Assembly: GCA_947626265.1 (NCBI GenBank) | Contig: CANQRM010000007.1 | Location: 1-64,000 of the forward strand | Direction: 5' to 3' | DNA: 64,000 nucleotides | DNA from: an uncultured Oscillospiraceae bacterium | GTDB lineage: Bacteria; Bacillota; Clostridia; Oscillospirales; Oscillospiraceae | Position numbers and translations under genes: made by a program | Shown here: one piece after another, positions 1 to 8,809 of the stretch | Layout: each line of letters opens with the position of its first letter | Numbering within the stretch: the first letter of the stretch is position 1 | Notes under the pieces: model-generated | The model's input: the letters and a program-made list of their open reading frames with translations, nothing else | Database searches by the model: none | Told to the model about the DNA's origin: nothing

Positions 1-20
1 AGCTTTTTTGTCGTGCCCAT
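1..20 (-). CDS. 5' end of a tail gene cut by the left edge
   Basis: An ATG at 18-20, read on the minus strand and preceded by GAGG, opens a frame beginning MGTTKK that leaves the window. It follows the gpI-like gene by about 20 bases. In P2- and Mu-like tail clusters the gene after gpI is usually a tail fibre, so a fibre is likely, but only six codons are visible and nothing in them identifies the product. Confidence 0.4.
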
Positions 21-40
21 TCCTCAGCTCCACTTTTTCT

Positions 41-727
41 TCATTTTGGGCTTGACTTTTTATTTGCAGGCTCCTGTTGAATATCTGCAGCTGGGAATAC
101 CTCCAGCCTGGGTTGCATGGCAACGGCGCCGGTGGTGATGATGTCCCCGGTGGCGTCCAGGCGCTCCACGACCTGCGGCCATACCTCTATGTAGTCCATA
201 GCGGCCGTGCAGGCGCCTATCTTGGTGTCACCCGTGACCTCCCGGGTGTAGTTGATACCCTCCAGGACCGACCGGGCGTTCTTGTAAAACAGGATGCTCC
301 TCAGCGCCCGGGCCTGCTGCTCCGGCGTGATACCGGAATCCGGCAGCTCTATTTCCATGCGGAAATAAAAGGGCTCGCCGCCGTACTCGAACCACTCCTG
401 GAGATCAGAGCCGGGGAATATCGCCTGCAAAGCATTTTCCACGGCCGCCTTAGTCCCCAGGCGCCGGTAGATGTAAAAGACGTTCTTTAAAAGCCGCCTC
501 TTTATCTCCACATCGGCGCTGTAGTCGTAAAGAAAGTTTGTCTCCCAGGCCAGCTCGTCCAGCCGCCATTCCGGCATGGTGTCGTAGTCCACGATGCAGT
601 CCACGCCCTGCCGGATGATGTCGTTCATCTTCTGCAGGCCGGCCTCTATGGCCTTCGCCAGGGCGTAGCCGTTCTTATCCCATAGGATGAACTTCGGGAC
701 CCATTTCGATATGTCAAAGATAAACAC
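41..727 (-). CDS. Phage baseplate/tail protein I (P2 gpI-like)
   Basis: This 228-residue protein resembles the gpI family of contractile-tail phages, a baseplate component that works with gpJ at the baseplate edge. The N-terminal region (W-x-D-x-x-P-x-W-x-x-D-x-L-A-W-E near residues 45-65) and the following helical stretch containing K-R-R-L-L-K are typical of the family. It directly follows the baseplate J gene, which is the usual order. The last 30 residues are polar and probably variable. Family assignment is by pattern and position. Confidence 0.8.
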   Translation of the reverse strand: MFIFDISKWVPKFILWDKNGYALAKAIEAGLQKMNDIIRQGVDCIVDYDTMPEWRLDELAWETNFLYDYSADVEIKRRLLKNVFYIYRRLGTKAAVENALQAIFPGSDLQEWFEYGGEPFYFRMEIELPDSGITPEQQARALRSILFYKNARSVLEGINYTREVTGDTKIGACTAAMDYIEVWPQVVERLDATGDIITTGAVAMQPRLEVFPAADIQQEPANKKSSPK

Positions 728-745
728 TTCCCGCTCGCCCCCTTA

Positions 746-1846
746 TCAGGAAGGCAGCGCCGACAGGGTGATGGACCCTTTGCACCGCTGCGTTTCCGTG
801 ATCTCGGTGTACTCCACGGCGCCGCTGTTGAAGTTGCTCTCCTCGCCCCACGTAACGCGCGTAGCGCCCGCCTGATAGATGGCCGCCATGAGGCGGTCCG
901 GGTTGAAGGGCCGGCCGATGGTGTTGTCCTGCCACGCCTGGTATTCATTCACCGCCGCCGCGATGGCGGATGTGACAGCGCTGCTCCCGTCCGTCTTGTA
1001 CTCCACTTTGAGGGTATAGGGGACGGACTCGGCCTGGTGGACCGTTACGTAGTCCGTCAGTGGCCGCACGTTCTCGGCCGGAAGGGCGTCCTGTATCTCC
1101 TGGAGGATGGCCGCGGCGTGGGTATCGTCCGACAGAACGACGTACACGCCCACATGCCCGGCGTCGATTTTGACCGCGTTGGCGTCCAGGACCTCGCTGC
1201 TCACGGCCATGGCCGCGGCCTCGTACTGCTGTTCCGGGCCGGTGGTGACGCTGGCAAAGCCGTATTCCCGGATGCGTTCCCGGTATACTTCGTCCTCCTC
1301 CTGCTCGTTGCCGCCGGCGGCGTCCGCCGCCACGACGATGGAGAGCACCCCGGCGTTCGACATGGAAAGGTGCATGGGCGTCCCGGAAAGGAGCCCGTTG
1401 CCCGCGCTGCCCGCCTCCACGGCCCGGATGACCGCCGGCGCCGTCTGCTGCACGCCCGGCAGGGGGAAGTCCTCCAAAAGCTCGTAAAACTGCTGGCCGT
1501 CCGCCGTCATGGTCGTTCCCGCGGTCAGCACGTCGGCCCGGCCGGTGATGGCGGTGGTGATGTTGACGGTCGCGTGGGCGGGACTGGCCTTGATCCGGGA
1601 GCATCCGCGGTTCTCCCCCAAAACGTCAAGATATTCCCCCACGGCGTAGCGCAGCGTCTGCATCCGCAGGGCGTTGTCCACGCTCCCCAGGGATTGGACA
1701 ATATCTGCCTGTACAGCCCGAAGCAGCATCTCCTTCTCGTCGCCGGGGTAGAGGATGTCCCCGCCGGCCTCGACGTACCGCAGCGTCATTTCGTCCCAAA
1801 GCTCCTTGGGGTCGAACTGAACGTAATGGAGCTCGGTGTTATCCAT
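746..1846 (-). CDS. Baseplate assembly protein J-like
   Basis: This is a 366-residue baseplate J family protein (P2 gpJ, Mu gp47), which forms the outer wedge of the contractile-tail baseplate. The central AGNGLLSGTPMHLS-like segment and the E-x-D-x-x-Y-R-x-R-I stretch (about residues 180-190) are hallmarks of the family. It overlaps the upstream gp25-like gene by 8 bases and precedes gpI, matching the W-J-I order of contractile phages. The length is normal and no break is seen. Confidence 0.9.
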   Translation of the reverse strand: MDNTELHYVQFDPKELWDEMTLRYVEAGGDILYPGDEKEMLLRAVQADIVQSLGSVDNALRMQTLRYAVGEYLDVLGENRGCSRIKASPAHATVNITTAITGRADVLTAGTTMTADGQQFYELLEDFPLPGVQQTAPAVIRAVEAGSAGNGLLSGTPMHLSMSNAGVLSIVVAADAAGGNEQEEDEVYRERIREYGFASVTTGPEQQYEAAAMAVSSEVLDANAVKIDAGHVGVYVVLSDDTHAAAILQEIQDALPAENVRPLTDYVTVHQAESVPYTLKVEYKTDGSSAVTSAIAAAVNEYQAWQDNTIGRPFNPDRLMAAIYQAGATRVTWGEESNFNSGAVEYTEITETQRCKGSITLSALPS

Positions 1847-2168
1847 ATCTCTGTTCCTCCTCGTCCGGCAATTCGATTATCACCCGGATATATGTCGTCC
1901 CGTCCTCCAGCAGGGAGGCGTCCGCGGAAACCACCTGTGCGTCCGGCTCGTATATCATGAGCCGGTCCAGCTCAGGCAGCAGTTGTTCCCGCATCTTGTC
2001 GATGGGCAGGTCGTAAAGCGCCGCGTCAAAGCCGCGGCACCGGTCGTAGGGGACCTCTCCCATCCGGCACATGAGCAGGTTCTTGGCGTTCTGCAGCGTC
2101 CGCAGGCGCATATCACTTCCCTGAAAATCAATGGGGTAGGGTACATTGTCGATCTGATACCGCGCCAT
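1839..2168 (-). CDS. Baseplate wedge protein (gp25/gpW-like)
   Basis: This 109-residue protein has the size and position of the T4 gp25 / P2 gpW / Mu gp46 baseplate protein. It contains D-M-R-L-R-T-L-Q-N-A-K-N-L-L-M-C-R-M-G-E-V-P-Y-D near residues 20-42, matching the family pattern of a helix followed by G-E-V-P-Y-D. The C-terminal half is an acidic alpha/beta region. It sits between the unknown tail gene and baseplate J. The call relies on the motif and gene order. Confidence 0.7.
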   Translation of the reverse strand: MARYQIDNVPYPIDFQGSDMRLRTLQNAKNLLMCRMGEVPYDRCRGFDAALYDLPIDKMREQLLPELDRLMIYEPDAQVVSADASLLEDGTTYIRVIIELPDEEEQRYG

Positions 2169-2171
2169 GGT

Positions 2172-2864
2172 TCATCGCCTCCCGCCGCCGTAGGATTTTG
2201 TGGTCGTGGTCTTTGTGGTCGTCGTCTTTTTGGCCGCTGCTTTATTGCTTGCGATATTCTTGTTGGCGTTGGACAGGACCCCGGCCGACGCGCCCGCTCT
2301 GGACTGTGTGCTCGCGGAATTGCTGTTGCTCAATGCAGCCCTCAGTCCCGGGTGCAGATCCTTTGTGGTCGTGGTGGACGTGGATTTCACCGACGACTTT
2401 TTGTAACCGGACCCGCCGCCCCCGCCGCCGGAGGAGCTTTGCAAATTGTTGTTGTCGCTCACCTTGCAGGCCTTCATGGTCAGGGCCACGTCGGCGGCGA
2501 TCCACTTTCCCGTGGGCGCGATGACAACATTTGACACCGCGGCGCTGGTGAGCATCATCTTTATGGCGAATATCTTTGCGTACTGGCCGTTCTCGTAGAC
2601 GTAGAAATAGTCGGACTTCCCCCAGCGGGCTTCTATGACGTAATCTATCGCCTCTCTCCACACGTTGCATCCAAGCCGCGCGTCCAGGTGAGCCGTGAGA
2701 CTGATCTCGGCCGGCTGGGTGTTCTTGAAGGTCTGGTATTTCTCCTGTCTGTCCGTCTTGTCCGTCGTTTCGCAGGTCCCTTTGACCTGCAGATTGGAAA
2801 AGCCTCGTATCACGGACGGGGATATTTCAAACCTGTGATTGTTCCACCACGCGATGGTCGGCAT
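2172..2864 (-). CDS. Tail protein of unknown role with low-complexity C-terminus
   Basis: This 230-residue protein has a beta-rich N-terminal domain (residues 1-130) that looks like small structural tail proteins placed between the tape measure and the baseplate. Its C-terminal 90 residues are a Gly/Ser linker followed by Thr/Lys-rich runs (KKTTTTKTTTTK). It lies where Mu gpN or a gpU-like protein would be, but no family motif is clear. The tail may anchor or cross-link the protein in the baseplate; that is inference. Confidence 0.65.
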   Translation of the reverse strand: MPTIAWWNNHRFEISPSVIRGFSNLQVKGTCETTDKTDRQEKYQTFKNTQPAEISLTAHLDARLGCNVWREAIDYVIEARWGKSDYFYVYENGQYAKIFAIKMMLTSAAVSNVVIAPTGKWIAADVALTMKACKVSDNNNLQSSSGGGGGGSGYKKSSVKSTSTTTTKDLHPGLRAALSNSNSASTQSRAGASAGVLSNANKNIASNKAAAKKTTTTKTTTTKSYGGGRR

Positions 2865-2870
2865 CTCGTA

Positions 2871-3101
2871 TCACTCCTTCCACGGCGCAGCCGCCGGGGC
2901 GTATACCCCGCTGTCGTCCTCCTGCACTTCCACAACGGGCATCTCCAGCTCCTCGCCGCCGGTGAATATGGGCGTGGTAGAGTATTTCGGATTGGCGTTC
3001 ATGATCTCGCAGGCGAACACTTCATCGCCGTATATCGCCAGGGCCACGCTGTCGAAGGTCTCCCCGGCGCTGCACACATATACCCTCCCGCTCAAAGTCA
3101 T
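2871..3101 (-). CDS. Tail protein X / LysM-like protein
   Basis: The 76-residue product has a single LysM-like fold signature: an N-terminal V-x-x-x-G-E-T-F-D-S-V-A-L-x-I-Y-G-D segment and an N-P-K-Y-S motif. P2 gpX and its relatives are LysM-domain tail proteins near the tail-tube or hub region. The start overlaps the tape-measure stop by four bases, indicating translational coupling. The C-terminal 15 residues are acidic and then Pro/Ala-rich. Confidence 0.75.
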   Translation of the reverse strand: MTLSGRVYVCSAGETFDSVALAIYGDEVFACEIMNANPKYSTTPIFTGGEELEMPVVEVQEDDSGVYAPAAAPWKE

Positions 3102-6100
3102 TGGTATACCTCCGCCGCTTCACGCATCTGTCTTTCTTCCCACCACTTGGCGAGCCGGTCCTTATCCTCCCGCAGGACGCTTTCAACGCCGGTGGCGTCC
3201 GGGGCGCTTATGACCGGGGCGTATACAAGCGGCTGGGCCGTCGTCGTTGTGGTCGTTCCGCCGCCGCTGCTGCCGCCGCTGCTTCCCGCGCCGACCGCCG
3301 CCGCCATCAGGTCCGGCCAGGTAAAGCCGGACGCGGCCGCCGCGGCCATCAGAAGGTCCGCCGTCCGCTGGCTGTGCTCCTCCGGTATGGCCCACTCCGG
3401 CCCGGCCTCGCCGAATATGGAGGCAGTGGTCGCCCGGCCGCCTTCTGCGAACATCTGCTGGCCTCGGATTTTCACGGTGATGGTCCTGTTTGCGTAGCTA
3501 TTGATGACGGCCGCCAGTTGTGAGGCGTCGCCGGTCACATTCTCCTGCAGCGTCCTTCCGTCCTGGTCCGTGATGGACATCTCCAAGCCCGTGGCGTCGC
3601 CGTCCACGTACTCCATGAGCGTCTGCCCCTCAATGCCGTCGATGTCCGCTTCAATCTCCGTCGTGTCGCCGTCCACATTCACATCCACGCCCTGGTCCTG
3701 CAGGGCCGTCATGGCGTCCTCTCCCTCGACATACGGCCTGATCGGCAGGGGCAGCGCTTCCCTCTGTTCCACCATGGACCAGTCAATGCCCATTTGTGTG
3801 TACTGGGAACGCTGGTCTGCGTAGGTCGCTATCATGTTCTCGATGGCCCCGCCGGATCCGAACAGGTCAAAAAGGTCTTTAAAACCCGGCAGGTCTCTGT
3901 AGGGCTCCAGCTTGTCTTTGAAGTCGCTGAATGTCCTTTCGATATTTATAAGGTCCTCGTAAAAGGTCGTCGGAAGCGTCCCTCTGCCAACGGCGGCCAA
4001 ATAGTCCATTTCCTCATAATCCCCATTCGGGTGCTGCCCCACGATGTCCAACAGCGCGTGCCAGCTCTCGCCCATATCACTGTCGTTCAACAGCGCGGTA
4101 AACGCGGTACGTGCGATCTCCGCCTCCTGTTCCTCGATACCACGGGTGTCCTCTTCCAACGGCACGTTGTAGGTCTGAAACTCCGGCGTGCTGTGCCATT
4201 CCTCCAGCGTGGGGGCCCGGCCGTTCTCCTCCTGGAACTGCTCCGCCCAGGCCGCATAGGCTGTGCTCATTTCTGGAAGGTACATGCTTTCCACGTACTC
4301 CACCCGCTCGGCCCGGTTCTCTTCCACGGAGGACATGAACTCCTCCAGGTTATCCTCGTTTACCCTCGATGCCTTCTCCAGTTGGGTGTAATAGCTTGCC
4401 TGTTCCTGCTGTCTGGCGATCTCCGCCTGAATATCATTCAGCATGTCCTGATACTTCTGGATTGCCTCCCGCTCCGCCTCGTCGATCCTGCCGTCGTCGT
4501 TCAGCGCGTTCAGGATCGCCTGCTGCATCTGCGCCCCGACGCTCTCCGCTTTACCCGTCAGCTCGCCGTAGTAGCCGTCGAGCATGTCATAGAGGCTGTT
4601 GTAGGTCTCAGTCTCCTCTTCTGTCATATCTTCGGCGTCAGGCGTGATAGTGTTCAGGAAGGTGAGGCTGCTGTCCCGCCGGGTGTTGATGCCCTCTATA
4701 AGGGCGTCGGTCACGCTCTGTCCGTAGGCGACGATCTGTTCCCGCTCTGTCGGCGTCAGTTCCTTCCCGGTCAGCGTTGCCATGGCTATTTCCTGGGAGA
4801 AGGAACCGGCAGCGGTCTGGTATTCTTCCGCCAGCTCGCCTAGCTGAGTAATATAGCCATCCATTACAGAGAGACGCTGTTCCCCGTCGGTCGTCAGGTT
4901 GCCCAGCTGCCTGTCCAGCTCCGCCAGGTCAAGGTTCATCGTCCCGAATTTTTCATCGAACTTCTCCTCGTCCCAGGCAACGAGCGCGCCCAGGGCGGTT
5001 GCCAGTGCCATGGCTCCGGCGGCTATGGCCCCGCCCTTGGTCCCGAAAATAAGGCCGATCAGACGGAACGCCGTCCCGGCGGTCAGAAGGCCAGGCCCGG
5101 CCAGCGCCAGAGTTTCCCCGGCGCCCGTGAGCGCGGCGAATTTATCCGGTTCCAGCTCCGCGATCCGGTCCACGAGATCGCCAAAGAAGCCGGTGAAACT
5201 CTCCACGTCGTCTTTCAGTTCTCCGCCAAAGGTCTGCTTCAACCGCTCTACTTTGCTTAGGAATATCTCAATGCTGCCGTTGAGCGTGTCCATCATGGTC
5301 TCGGCGGCGTACTCGCCGTAACCGGCCGCGTTGCCTTCCATCATGGAGTCATACAGTCCGCCGTAGCCGTCCGACGCGGCGTTCAGCAGGTTCAACGCCT
5401 CTGTGATCGTCCTGGTGGGGAAGATGGCGCCCAGCAGCTCCATTGCCTCCTCGTTGTCGCCGATCTTGTCATATCCTCCGGCTATATCCGCCAGAACGTC
5501 GGAAAGGTCGCTGTAGATGTCCAGGATCGGGCGCAGCTCGCCGTTCTGGTCGAACACGGTAAAGCCCTTGGACGCGAGCGTGGCGTTGGCGGCCGCCAGG
5601 GCCTCGTCGTTCATGACCTCGGTGATCTCGTCCGACGTGGCGCCCAGCTCCTCCAGGACCCCTTTCGCCTTTTCTGTCGGGACGATGAGGCGCATGAGGC
5701 TGTTGCGGATCATGGTGCCCGCTTCGCTCCCGGTGGAGCCCATATCTGCCGTGACGGCGATAAGCGTCATAAGCTCCTCGGGGTTCGCCGCGAAGCGCAT
5801 AGTGCTCCCCATACGCAGCATCGCGTCGCCAAATTCCCCGATGTCCGACGCGCTGCTGTTGGCGGCATAGGTCCACAGGTCTATCCAGTAGTCCATGTCC
5901 TCAAAGCTAATGCCGGCCGCGTTGGTGGATTTTACCACGTAATCCACGGCCTCGCTCAGGTCCAGACTGCCGGCCTGGGCCAGCTTTATGGCCGCTGGTA
6001 TACCGGCCATGATCTGCTCGTAGTCCCAGCCGGCATGTGCCGCCTCGCTTATGGCGTGGGACACGTCATCCGTGTGGAAGATGGTGGTGGCGGCCCATTC

Positions 6101-6364
6101 CGTGGCCGCCTCGTCCAACTGCGACATGACCCTCTGCAGCTGCTGGGTCCCCTGGCCGTAATTGGTGGAAAGGGCCACCTCCGCGTCCCGCATACTCTTT
6201 TCGTAGTCGCGGTATACCTCGACGGACTCCTTTCCAAAGTCTATGAGCTCCATGCTCAACCCGTCTACGATGCTTCCAAGCTCCGTAAGCGTCGCTCCGA
6301 CCTTTGAAAAGCCGTTCCCCATCTCCGCGTTGATGCGGACTATAGTCTCCAGGAACTGCGCCAT
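3098..6364 (-). CDS. Phage tail tape measure protein
   Basis: At 1088 residues this is the longest late gene, as expected for the protein that sets tail length. The N-terminal third matches the TP901 tape-measure core, with an A-A-T-E-W-A segment and an M-x-T-L-I-A-V-T-A-D-M-G-S-T-G-S-E segment. A hydrophobic Ala/Gly-rich stretch (about residues 410-460) follows, then long charged helices. Near the C-terminus are three diverged copies of a V-x-G-D-x-T/A-x-L/I-E repeat and the G-E-A-G-P-E-W-A-I-P motif common in clostridial tape measures. It is intact. Confidence 0.93.
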   Translation of the reverse strand: MAQFLETIVRINAEMGNGFSKVGATLTELGSIVDGLSMELIDFGKESVEVYRDYEKSMRDAEVALSTNYGQGTQQLQRVMSQLDEAATEWAATTIFHTDDVSHAISEAAHAGWDYEQIMAGIPAAIKLAQAGSLDLSEAVDYVVKSTNAAGISFEDMDYWIDLWTYAANSSASDIGEFGDAMLRMGSTMRFAANPEELMTLIAVTADMGSTGSEAGTMIRNSLMRLIVPTEKAKGVLEELGATSDEITEVMNDEALAAANATLASKGFTVFDQNGELRPILDIYSDLSDVLADIAGGYDKIGDNEEAMELLGAIFPTRTITEALNLLNAASDGYGGLYDSMMEGNAAGYGEYAAETMMDTLNGSIEIFLSKVERLKQTFGGELKDDVESFTGFFGDLVDRIAELEPDKFAALTGAGETLALAGPGLLTAGTAFRLIGLIFGTKGGAIAAGAMALATALGALVAWDEEKFDEKFGTMNLDLAELDRQLGNLTTDGEQRLSVMDGYITQLGELAEEYQTAAGSFSQEIAMATLTGKELTPTEREQIVAYGQSVTDALIEGINTRRDSSLTFLNTITPDAEDMTEEETETYNSLYDMLDGYYGELTGKAESVGAQMQQAILNALNDDGRIDEAEREAIQKYQDMLNDIQAEIARQQEQASYYTQLEKASRVNEDNLEEFMSSVEENRAERVEYVESMYLPEMSTAYAAWAEQFQEENGRAPTLEEWHSTPEFQTYNVPLEEDTRGIEEQEAEIARTAFTALLNDSDMGESWHALLDIVGQHPNGDYEEMDYLAAVGRGTLPTTFYEDLINIERTFSDFKDKLEPYRDLPGFKDLFDLFGSGGAIENMIATYADQRSQYTQMGIDWSMVEQREALPLPIRPYVEGEDAMTALQDQGVDVNVDGDTTEIEADIDGIEGQTLMEYVDGDATGLEMSITDQDGRTLQENVTGDASQLAAVINSYANRTITVKIRGQQMFAEGGRATTASIFGEAGPEWAIPEEHSQRTADLLMAAAAASGFTWPDLMAAAVGAGSSGGSSGGGTTTTTTAQPLVYAPVISAPDATGVESVLREDKDRLAKWWEERQMREAAEVYQ

Positions 6365-6377
6365 TTCCTCACCGCCT

Positions 6378-6593
6378 TTAAACCTTGCAGATTATCCTTC
6401 CGGTCCCGTCCCGGAACAAGAAAAAATACACCGTGTCCCCCACGGTGTACTCCGGTGCCTCGATCCCCGGCGGGACCGGCATTATCGGTAATGCAGTGCT
6501 CTCGATCCCGTCCCGGTCCAGCGACGCCACCTTGTAGCCCTCGCCCTCCCGGGCCGTGATCCGGCCCCGCTCTATGTTCGCTCCATAGCCCAT
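6378..6593 (-). CDS. Small OB-fold baseplate spike-like protein
   Basis: This 71-residue protein contains the pattern K-V-A-S-L-D-R-D-G-I and a closing V-G-D-T-V-Y-F-F-L-F-R-D-G-T-G-R-I-I-C. The pattern resembles the OB domain at the base of phage spike proteins (gpV/gp45 type). It lies between the gpD-like hub and the tape measure. It lacks the beta-helical needle of full spikes, so it may be only the hub-plugging part or an adaptor. Confidence 0.55.
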   Translation of the reverse strand: MGYGANIERGRITAREGEGYKVASLDRDGIESTALPIMPVPPGIEAPEYTVGDTVYFFLFRDGTGRIICKV

Positions 6594-6605
6594 CGGCCGC
6601 GCCCC

Positions 6606-7523
6606 CTATTTGATAGTCGTGACGCACCGGTGCAGCCACGCCGTCGATGTCAGATTGATAAAGTCGTGCTCCGCCTCCTCGATAAGCCATTCACCGTTGG
6701 CGTCCGTGTCCCCGGTGAAGTTTATCCTTGTCATGGCGGTGAGCCCGGCGTTGTACTCGTTCCAAAGCTTCACGGTCTCACACTGGCGGTTATAGTCCAG
6801 CAGCAGGGCCCGGGCCCAGCGGCCGGCCTGCACGCCGGTCATGGCCGGGTGTTCGCCCGTGACCGTCTGTATGTAGGAGCTCGCGGCGGCCGTGTCCTCG
6901 GCCCTGGCCTCGGCATAGGGCGTCTTGACTGTCAGCGACTTCGCCGCGGTGCCATTTCTCCTGTACTGCGCGTTGCGCGCCTCATTCGTGACCTGAATAG
7001 TCTGGTGGGGGGCCCGGGCCTGGGCATAGGCTATCCCTATGGCCGTATACTTCCCGTTCACGCATTTCAGCGTGGCCCCCTCCAGCTTTAAAAGCCGCCG
7101 CAGGAACTTTGCGGCGGTCTCGTTCTCCCGCTGGATATACGGGATAACGGCCCGGCCGTCGATCCCGTATATCTGATAGTCCATGCCGCTTTCCATCGCG
7201 CAGACCTTCATGATCTCCTCAACGGTCTTGGACTCAAAGCTCTTGTACGCCTTCTGCCTGGCCTTGCACGGCAGGCTCGTTGCGATGATGCGGTATCTGT
7301 CATCCTCCGGTATCACCGTATTGACGTACATGGTGCCGGTATCATAGCCCTGGTGGGCGACGAGTATCTTATCGTCCTCCTCCGGGGCCCATCCGAACCA
7401 ATCCGGGGCGTTTTCAAATTCGACCTCCAGGCTGTCGCACCTGTCACCGCAGGTATCGCGGACCAGGCATGTCCTTATCTGCACAAAGTCCGTGATGTCC
7501 TTTCCCTGATAGTAGAGCTCCAC
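6606..7523 (-). CDS. Tail hub protein, gpD/gp44-like (late control D family)
   Basis: A 305-residue member of the late control D / phage D3 family, which forms the trimeric tail hub. Typical features are the T-x-x-S-R-D-T-like opening, the D-S-L-E-V-E-F strand with an aromatic W-F-G-W-A-P loop, and an R-R-L-L-K-L-E-G-A segment in the middle. The start is GTG at 7521-7523, preceded by GGGAGGAG. The hub gene lies before the tape measure here; in Mu it lies after it. Confidence 0.85.
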   Translation of the reverse strand: MELYYQGKDITDFVQIRTCLVRDTCGDRCDSLEVEFENAPDWFGWAPEEDDKILVAHQGYDTGTMYVNTVIPEDDRYRIIATSLPCKARQKAYKSFESKTVEEIMKVCAMESGMDYQIYGIDGRAVIPYIQRENETAAKFLRRLLKLEGATLKCVNGKYTAIGIAYAQARAPHQTIQVTNEARNAQYRRNGTAAKSLTVKTPYAEARAEDTAAASSYIQTVTGEHPAMTGVQAGRWARALLLDYNRQCETVKLWNEYNAGLTAMTRINFTGDTDANGEWLIEEAEHDFINLTSTAWLHRCVTTIK

Positions 7524-7538
7524 GCCCGGTCTCCTCCC

Positions 7539-7707
7539 TCACTTTTTCCGTTTTTCCAGGACCGCGGCCGTGGCCGCGTACACCCTGTAAAACTGCTTTA
7601 TTGTCATGTGCATCAGGTCGGGGACCGATGTGTGGATTATCATCCCCGCTGTGACGATTTTCTGGAGATACGCTTCTGGCCCGCCCGGATCGACGCGGTA
7701 AAAAAAA
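7539..7707 (-). CDS. Frameshift-encoded C-terminal extension of the tail chaperone
   Basis: In the -1 frame relative to the chaperone, an open stretch runs from the T8 slip site to a stop at 7539-7541. It encodes 53 residues ending in A-A-T-A-A-V-L-E-K-R-K-K. Two-product tail chaperones made by -1 slippage are known in lambda (G/GT) and P2 (E/E'). The extension also holds an ATG at 7641-7643 that could give a 34-residue protein, but the slippage model accounts better for the reading frame upstream of that ATG. Confidence 0.7.
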
Positions 7708-8209
7708 GCGTCGCCAACTGCACGGCCGCCGTGGCGTCCGTTACTCCTATCCTTGTGATGATGTCCGTTGCGTCAAGGGCTTCTACCTCCTTTGCCACGG
7801 CGGTGGCAAACAGGTTGAGCGCCTGCCGGTAGGTGATGCCGTTTATCTTCTGCGTGTTGCCCCGGGTGTCGCCGTCCATGGCGTCGGTGTACTCCATACC
7901 GGTGAGCACGGTGAAGTCATAGGGCAGCTCTGTTATTTCATTTCCGGCCGCCTTGATAGGCGTTTCCAGCGCAAGGATGCCCTTGCCCTCCTTCATGGCC
8001 TCCCTCGCCTCCTTCACCTTGGCGGCGTCCTCCTGTAAACGCCTGCGGATGGCCTCGGCGGGGGTCTCCTCTGTCTTTCCCTCCTGGGGTGTAGGGTCTG
8101 CGGTCGCCTCGGTCTTTTCCTCTGCGGGGGCCGGGGCGGGGAATATGGTAACGCCGTCCGGGGCCTGGGCAGGCCCGCTCGCGGCAGGTGTTTTCTTTTC
8201 GTTACTCAT
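7640..8209 (-). CDS. Tail assembly chaperone (Mu gp41 / P2 gpE-like)
   Basis: The 189-residue zero-frame product has a charged, low-complexity N-terminus (residues 1-75) and a conserved C-terminal domain with L-P-Y-D-F-T-V-L-T-G and an I-T-Y-R-Q-A-L-N-L-F segment. That domain occurs in Mu gp41-like tail assembly proteins, which bind the tape measure during tail assembly. It follows the tube gene, the normal place. A run of eight T residues near the 3' end allows a -1 shift into an extended product of about 223 residues. Confidence 0.8.
   Translation of the reverse strand: MSNEKKTPAASGPAQAPDGVTIFPAPAPAEEKTEATADPTPQEGKTEETPAEAIRRRLQEDAAKVKEAREAMKEGKGILALETPIKAAGNEITELPYDFTVLTGMEYTDAMDGDTRGNTQKINGITYRQALNLFATAVAKEVEALDATDIITRIGVTDATAAVQLATLFFTASIRAGQKRISRKSSQRG
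7700..7707 (-). other. Probable programmed -1 frameshift site (T8 run)
   Basis: The minus strand reads ACG CTT TTT TTT ACC in the chaperone frame, so tandem slippage of two TTT-decoding tRNAs by one base keeps full pairing. The shifted frame continues for 53 codons. P2 E/E' uses a similar T-rich slip site. No downstream stem or pseudoknot was established. Confidence 0.65.
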
Positions 8210-8276
8210 GGTGCATGTCCTCCTTATGGTGTCGGCATGACCGCCGGGGCTGGAAATGCCCCGGCGGCCCTTTTTG

Positions 8277-8792
8277 TCAGTTCAGCAGGCTTTCCACCTC
8301 GTCGGTGTAGCTCTGGCCGTTGTAGATGATGTCGCCGGTGGTGGCGTCCACCTTGACGGTGATCTCGCCGCCGACCTCCTCCTCATAGTGGAGGACGGAA
8401 TATTTTTCCGTGCTTCCGAAGGGGTTGTCGGTCTCGATGGAGCCCTTCTGCGTTTCCACATGGACGCCGATCACGCGGCACTTGACGGCCTCGTACTCGA
8501 ACTCGCCCAGCGCCACGTTGTACCGCTGGCGGACGAATCTGGCTTCCAGGGAATGCTTCCCGGGCTGGGAGAGATACCGGCAGTTGACGCCGTTGTTGTG
8601 GGCCACGCTGAACTCCGCCGCCTCCAGGTGGCTGTTGTTGGGCACGTCCACATCCATGGCCATGCCGGCGGCGCTGACGGTGGTGGTGGAGTGTTTAAGG
8701 GTGGGAAGGTCGATCTTGGTAACATCCTCGCACACCAGGCCGTTGTCGAGCAGGCGGTGACGCTCGACGTTCACATAGACTTTACTCGGCAT
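8277..8792 (-). CDS. Phage major tail tube protein
   Basis: This 171-residue protein has the size and sequence pattern of the P2 FII / Mu gpM tail tube family, with an N-terminal P-S-K-V-Y-V-N-V-E-R opening, a central L-P-T-L-K-H-S-T segment and a family-like G-E-F-E-Y-E-A-V strand. It polymerises as the inner tube inside the sheath. It lies between the sheath and the tail chaperone, the canonical order of contractile tails. Confidence 0.88.
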   Translation of the reverse strand: MPSKVYVNVERHRLLDNGLVCEDVTKIDLPTLKHSTTTVSAAGMAMDVDVPNNSHLEAAEFSVAHNNGVNCRYLSQPGKHSLEARFVRQRYNVALGEFEYEAVKCRVIGVHVETQKGSIETDNPFGSTEKYSVLHYEEEVGGEITVKVDATTGDIIYNGQSYTDEVESLLN

Positions 8793-8809
8793 TGTATTTT
8801 CCCTCCTCC

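Noticed and set aside
3794-4843. A 349-codon plus-strand frame opposite the tape measure
   Set aside because: No ribosome site or domain pattern; it mirrors codon bias of the tape-measure gene.
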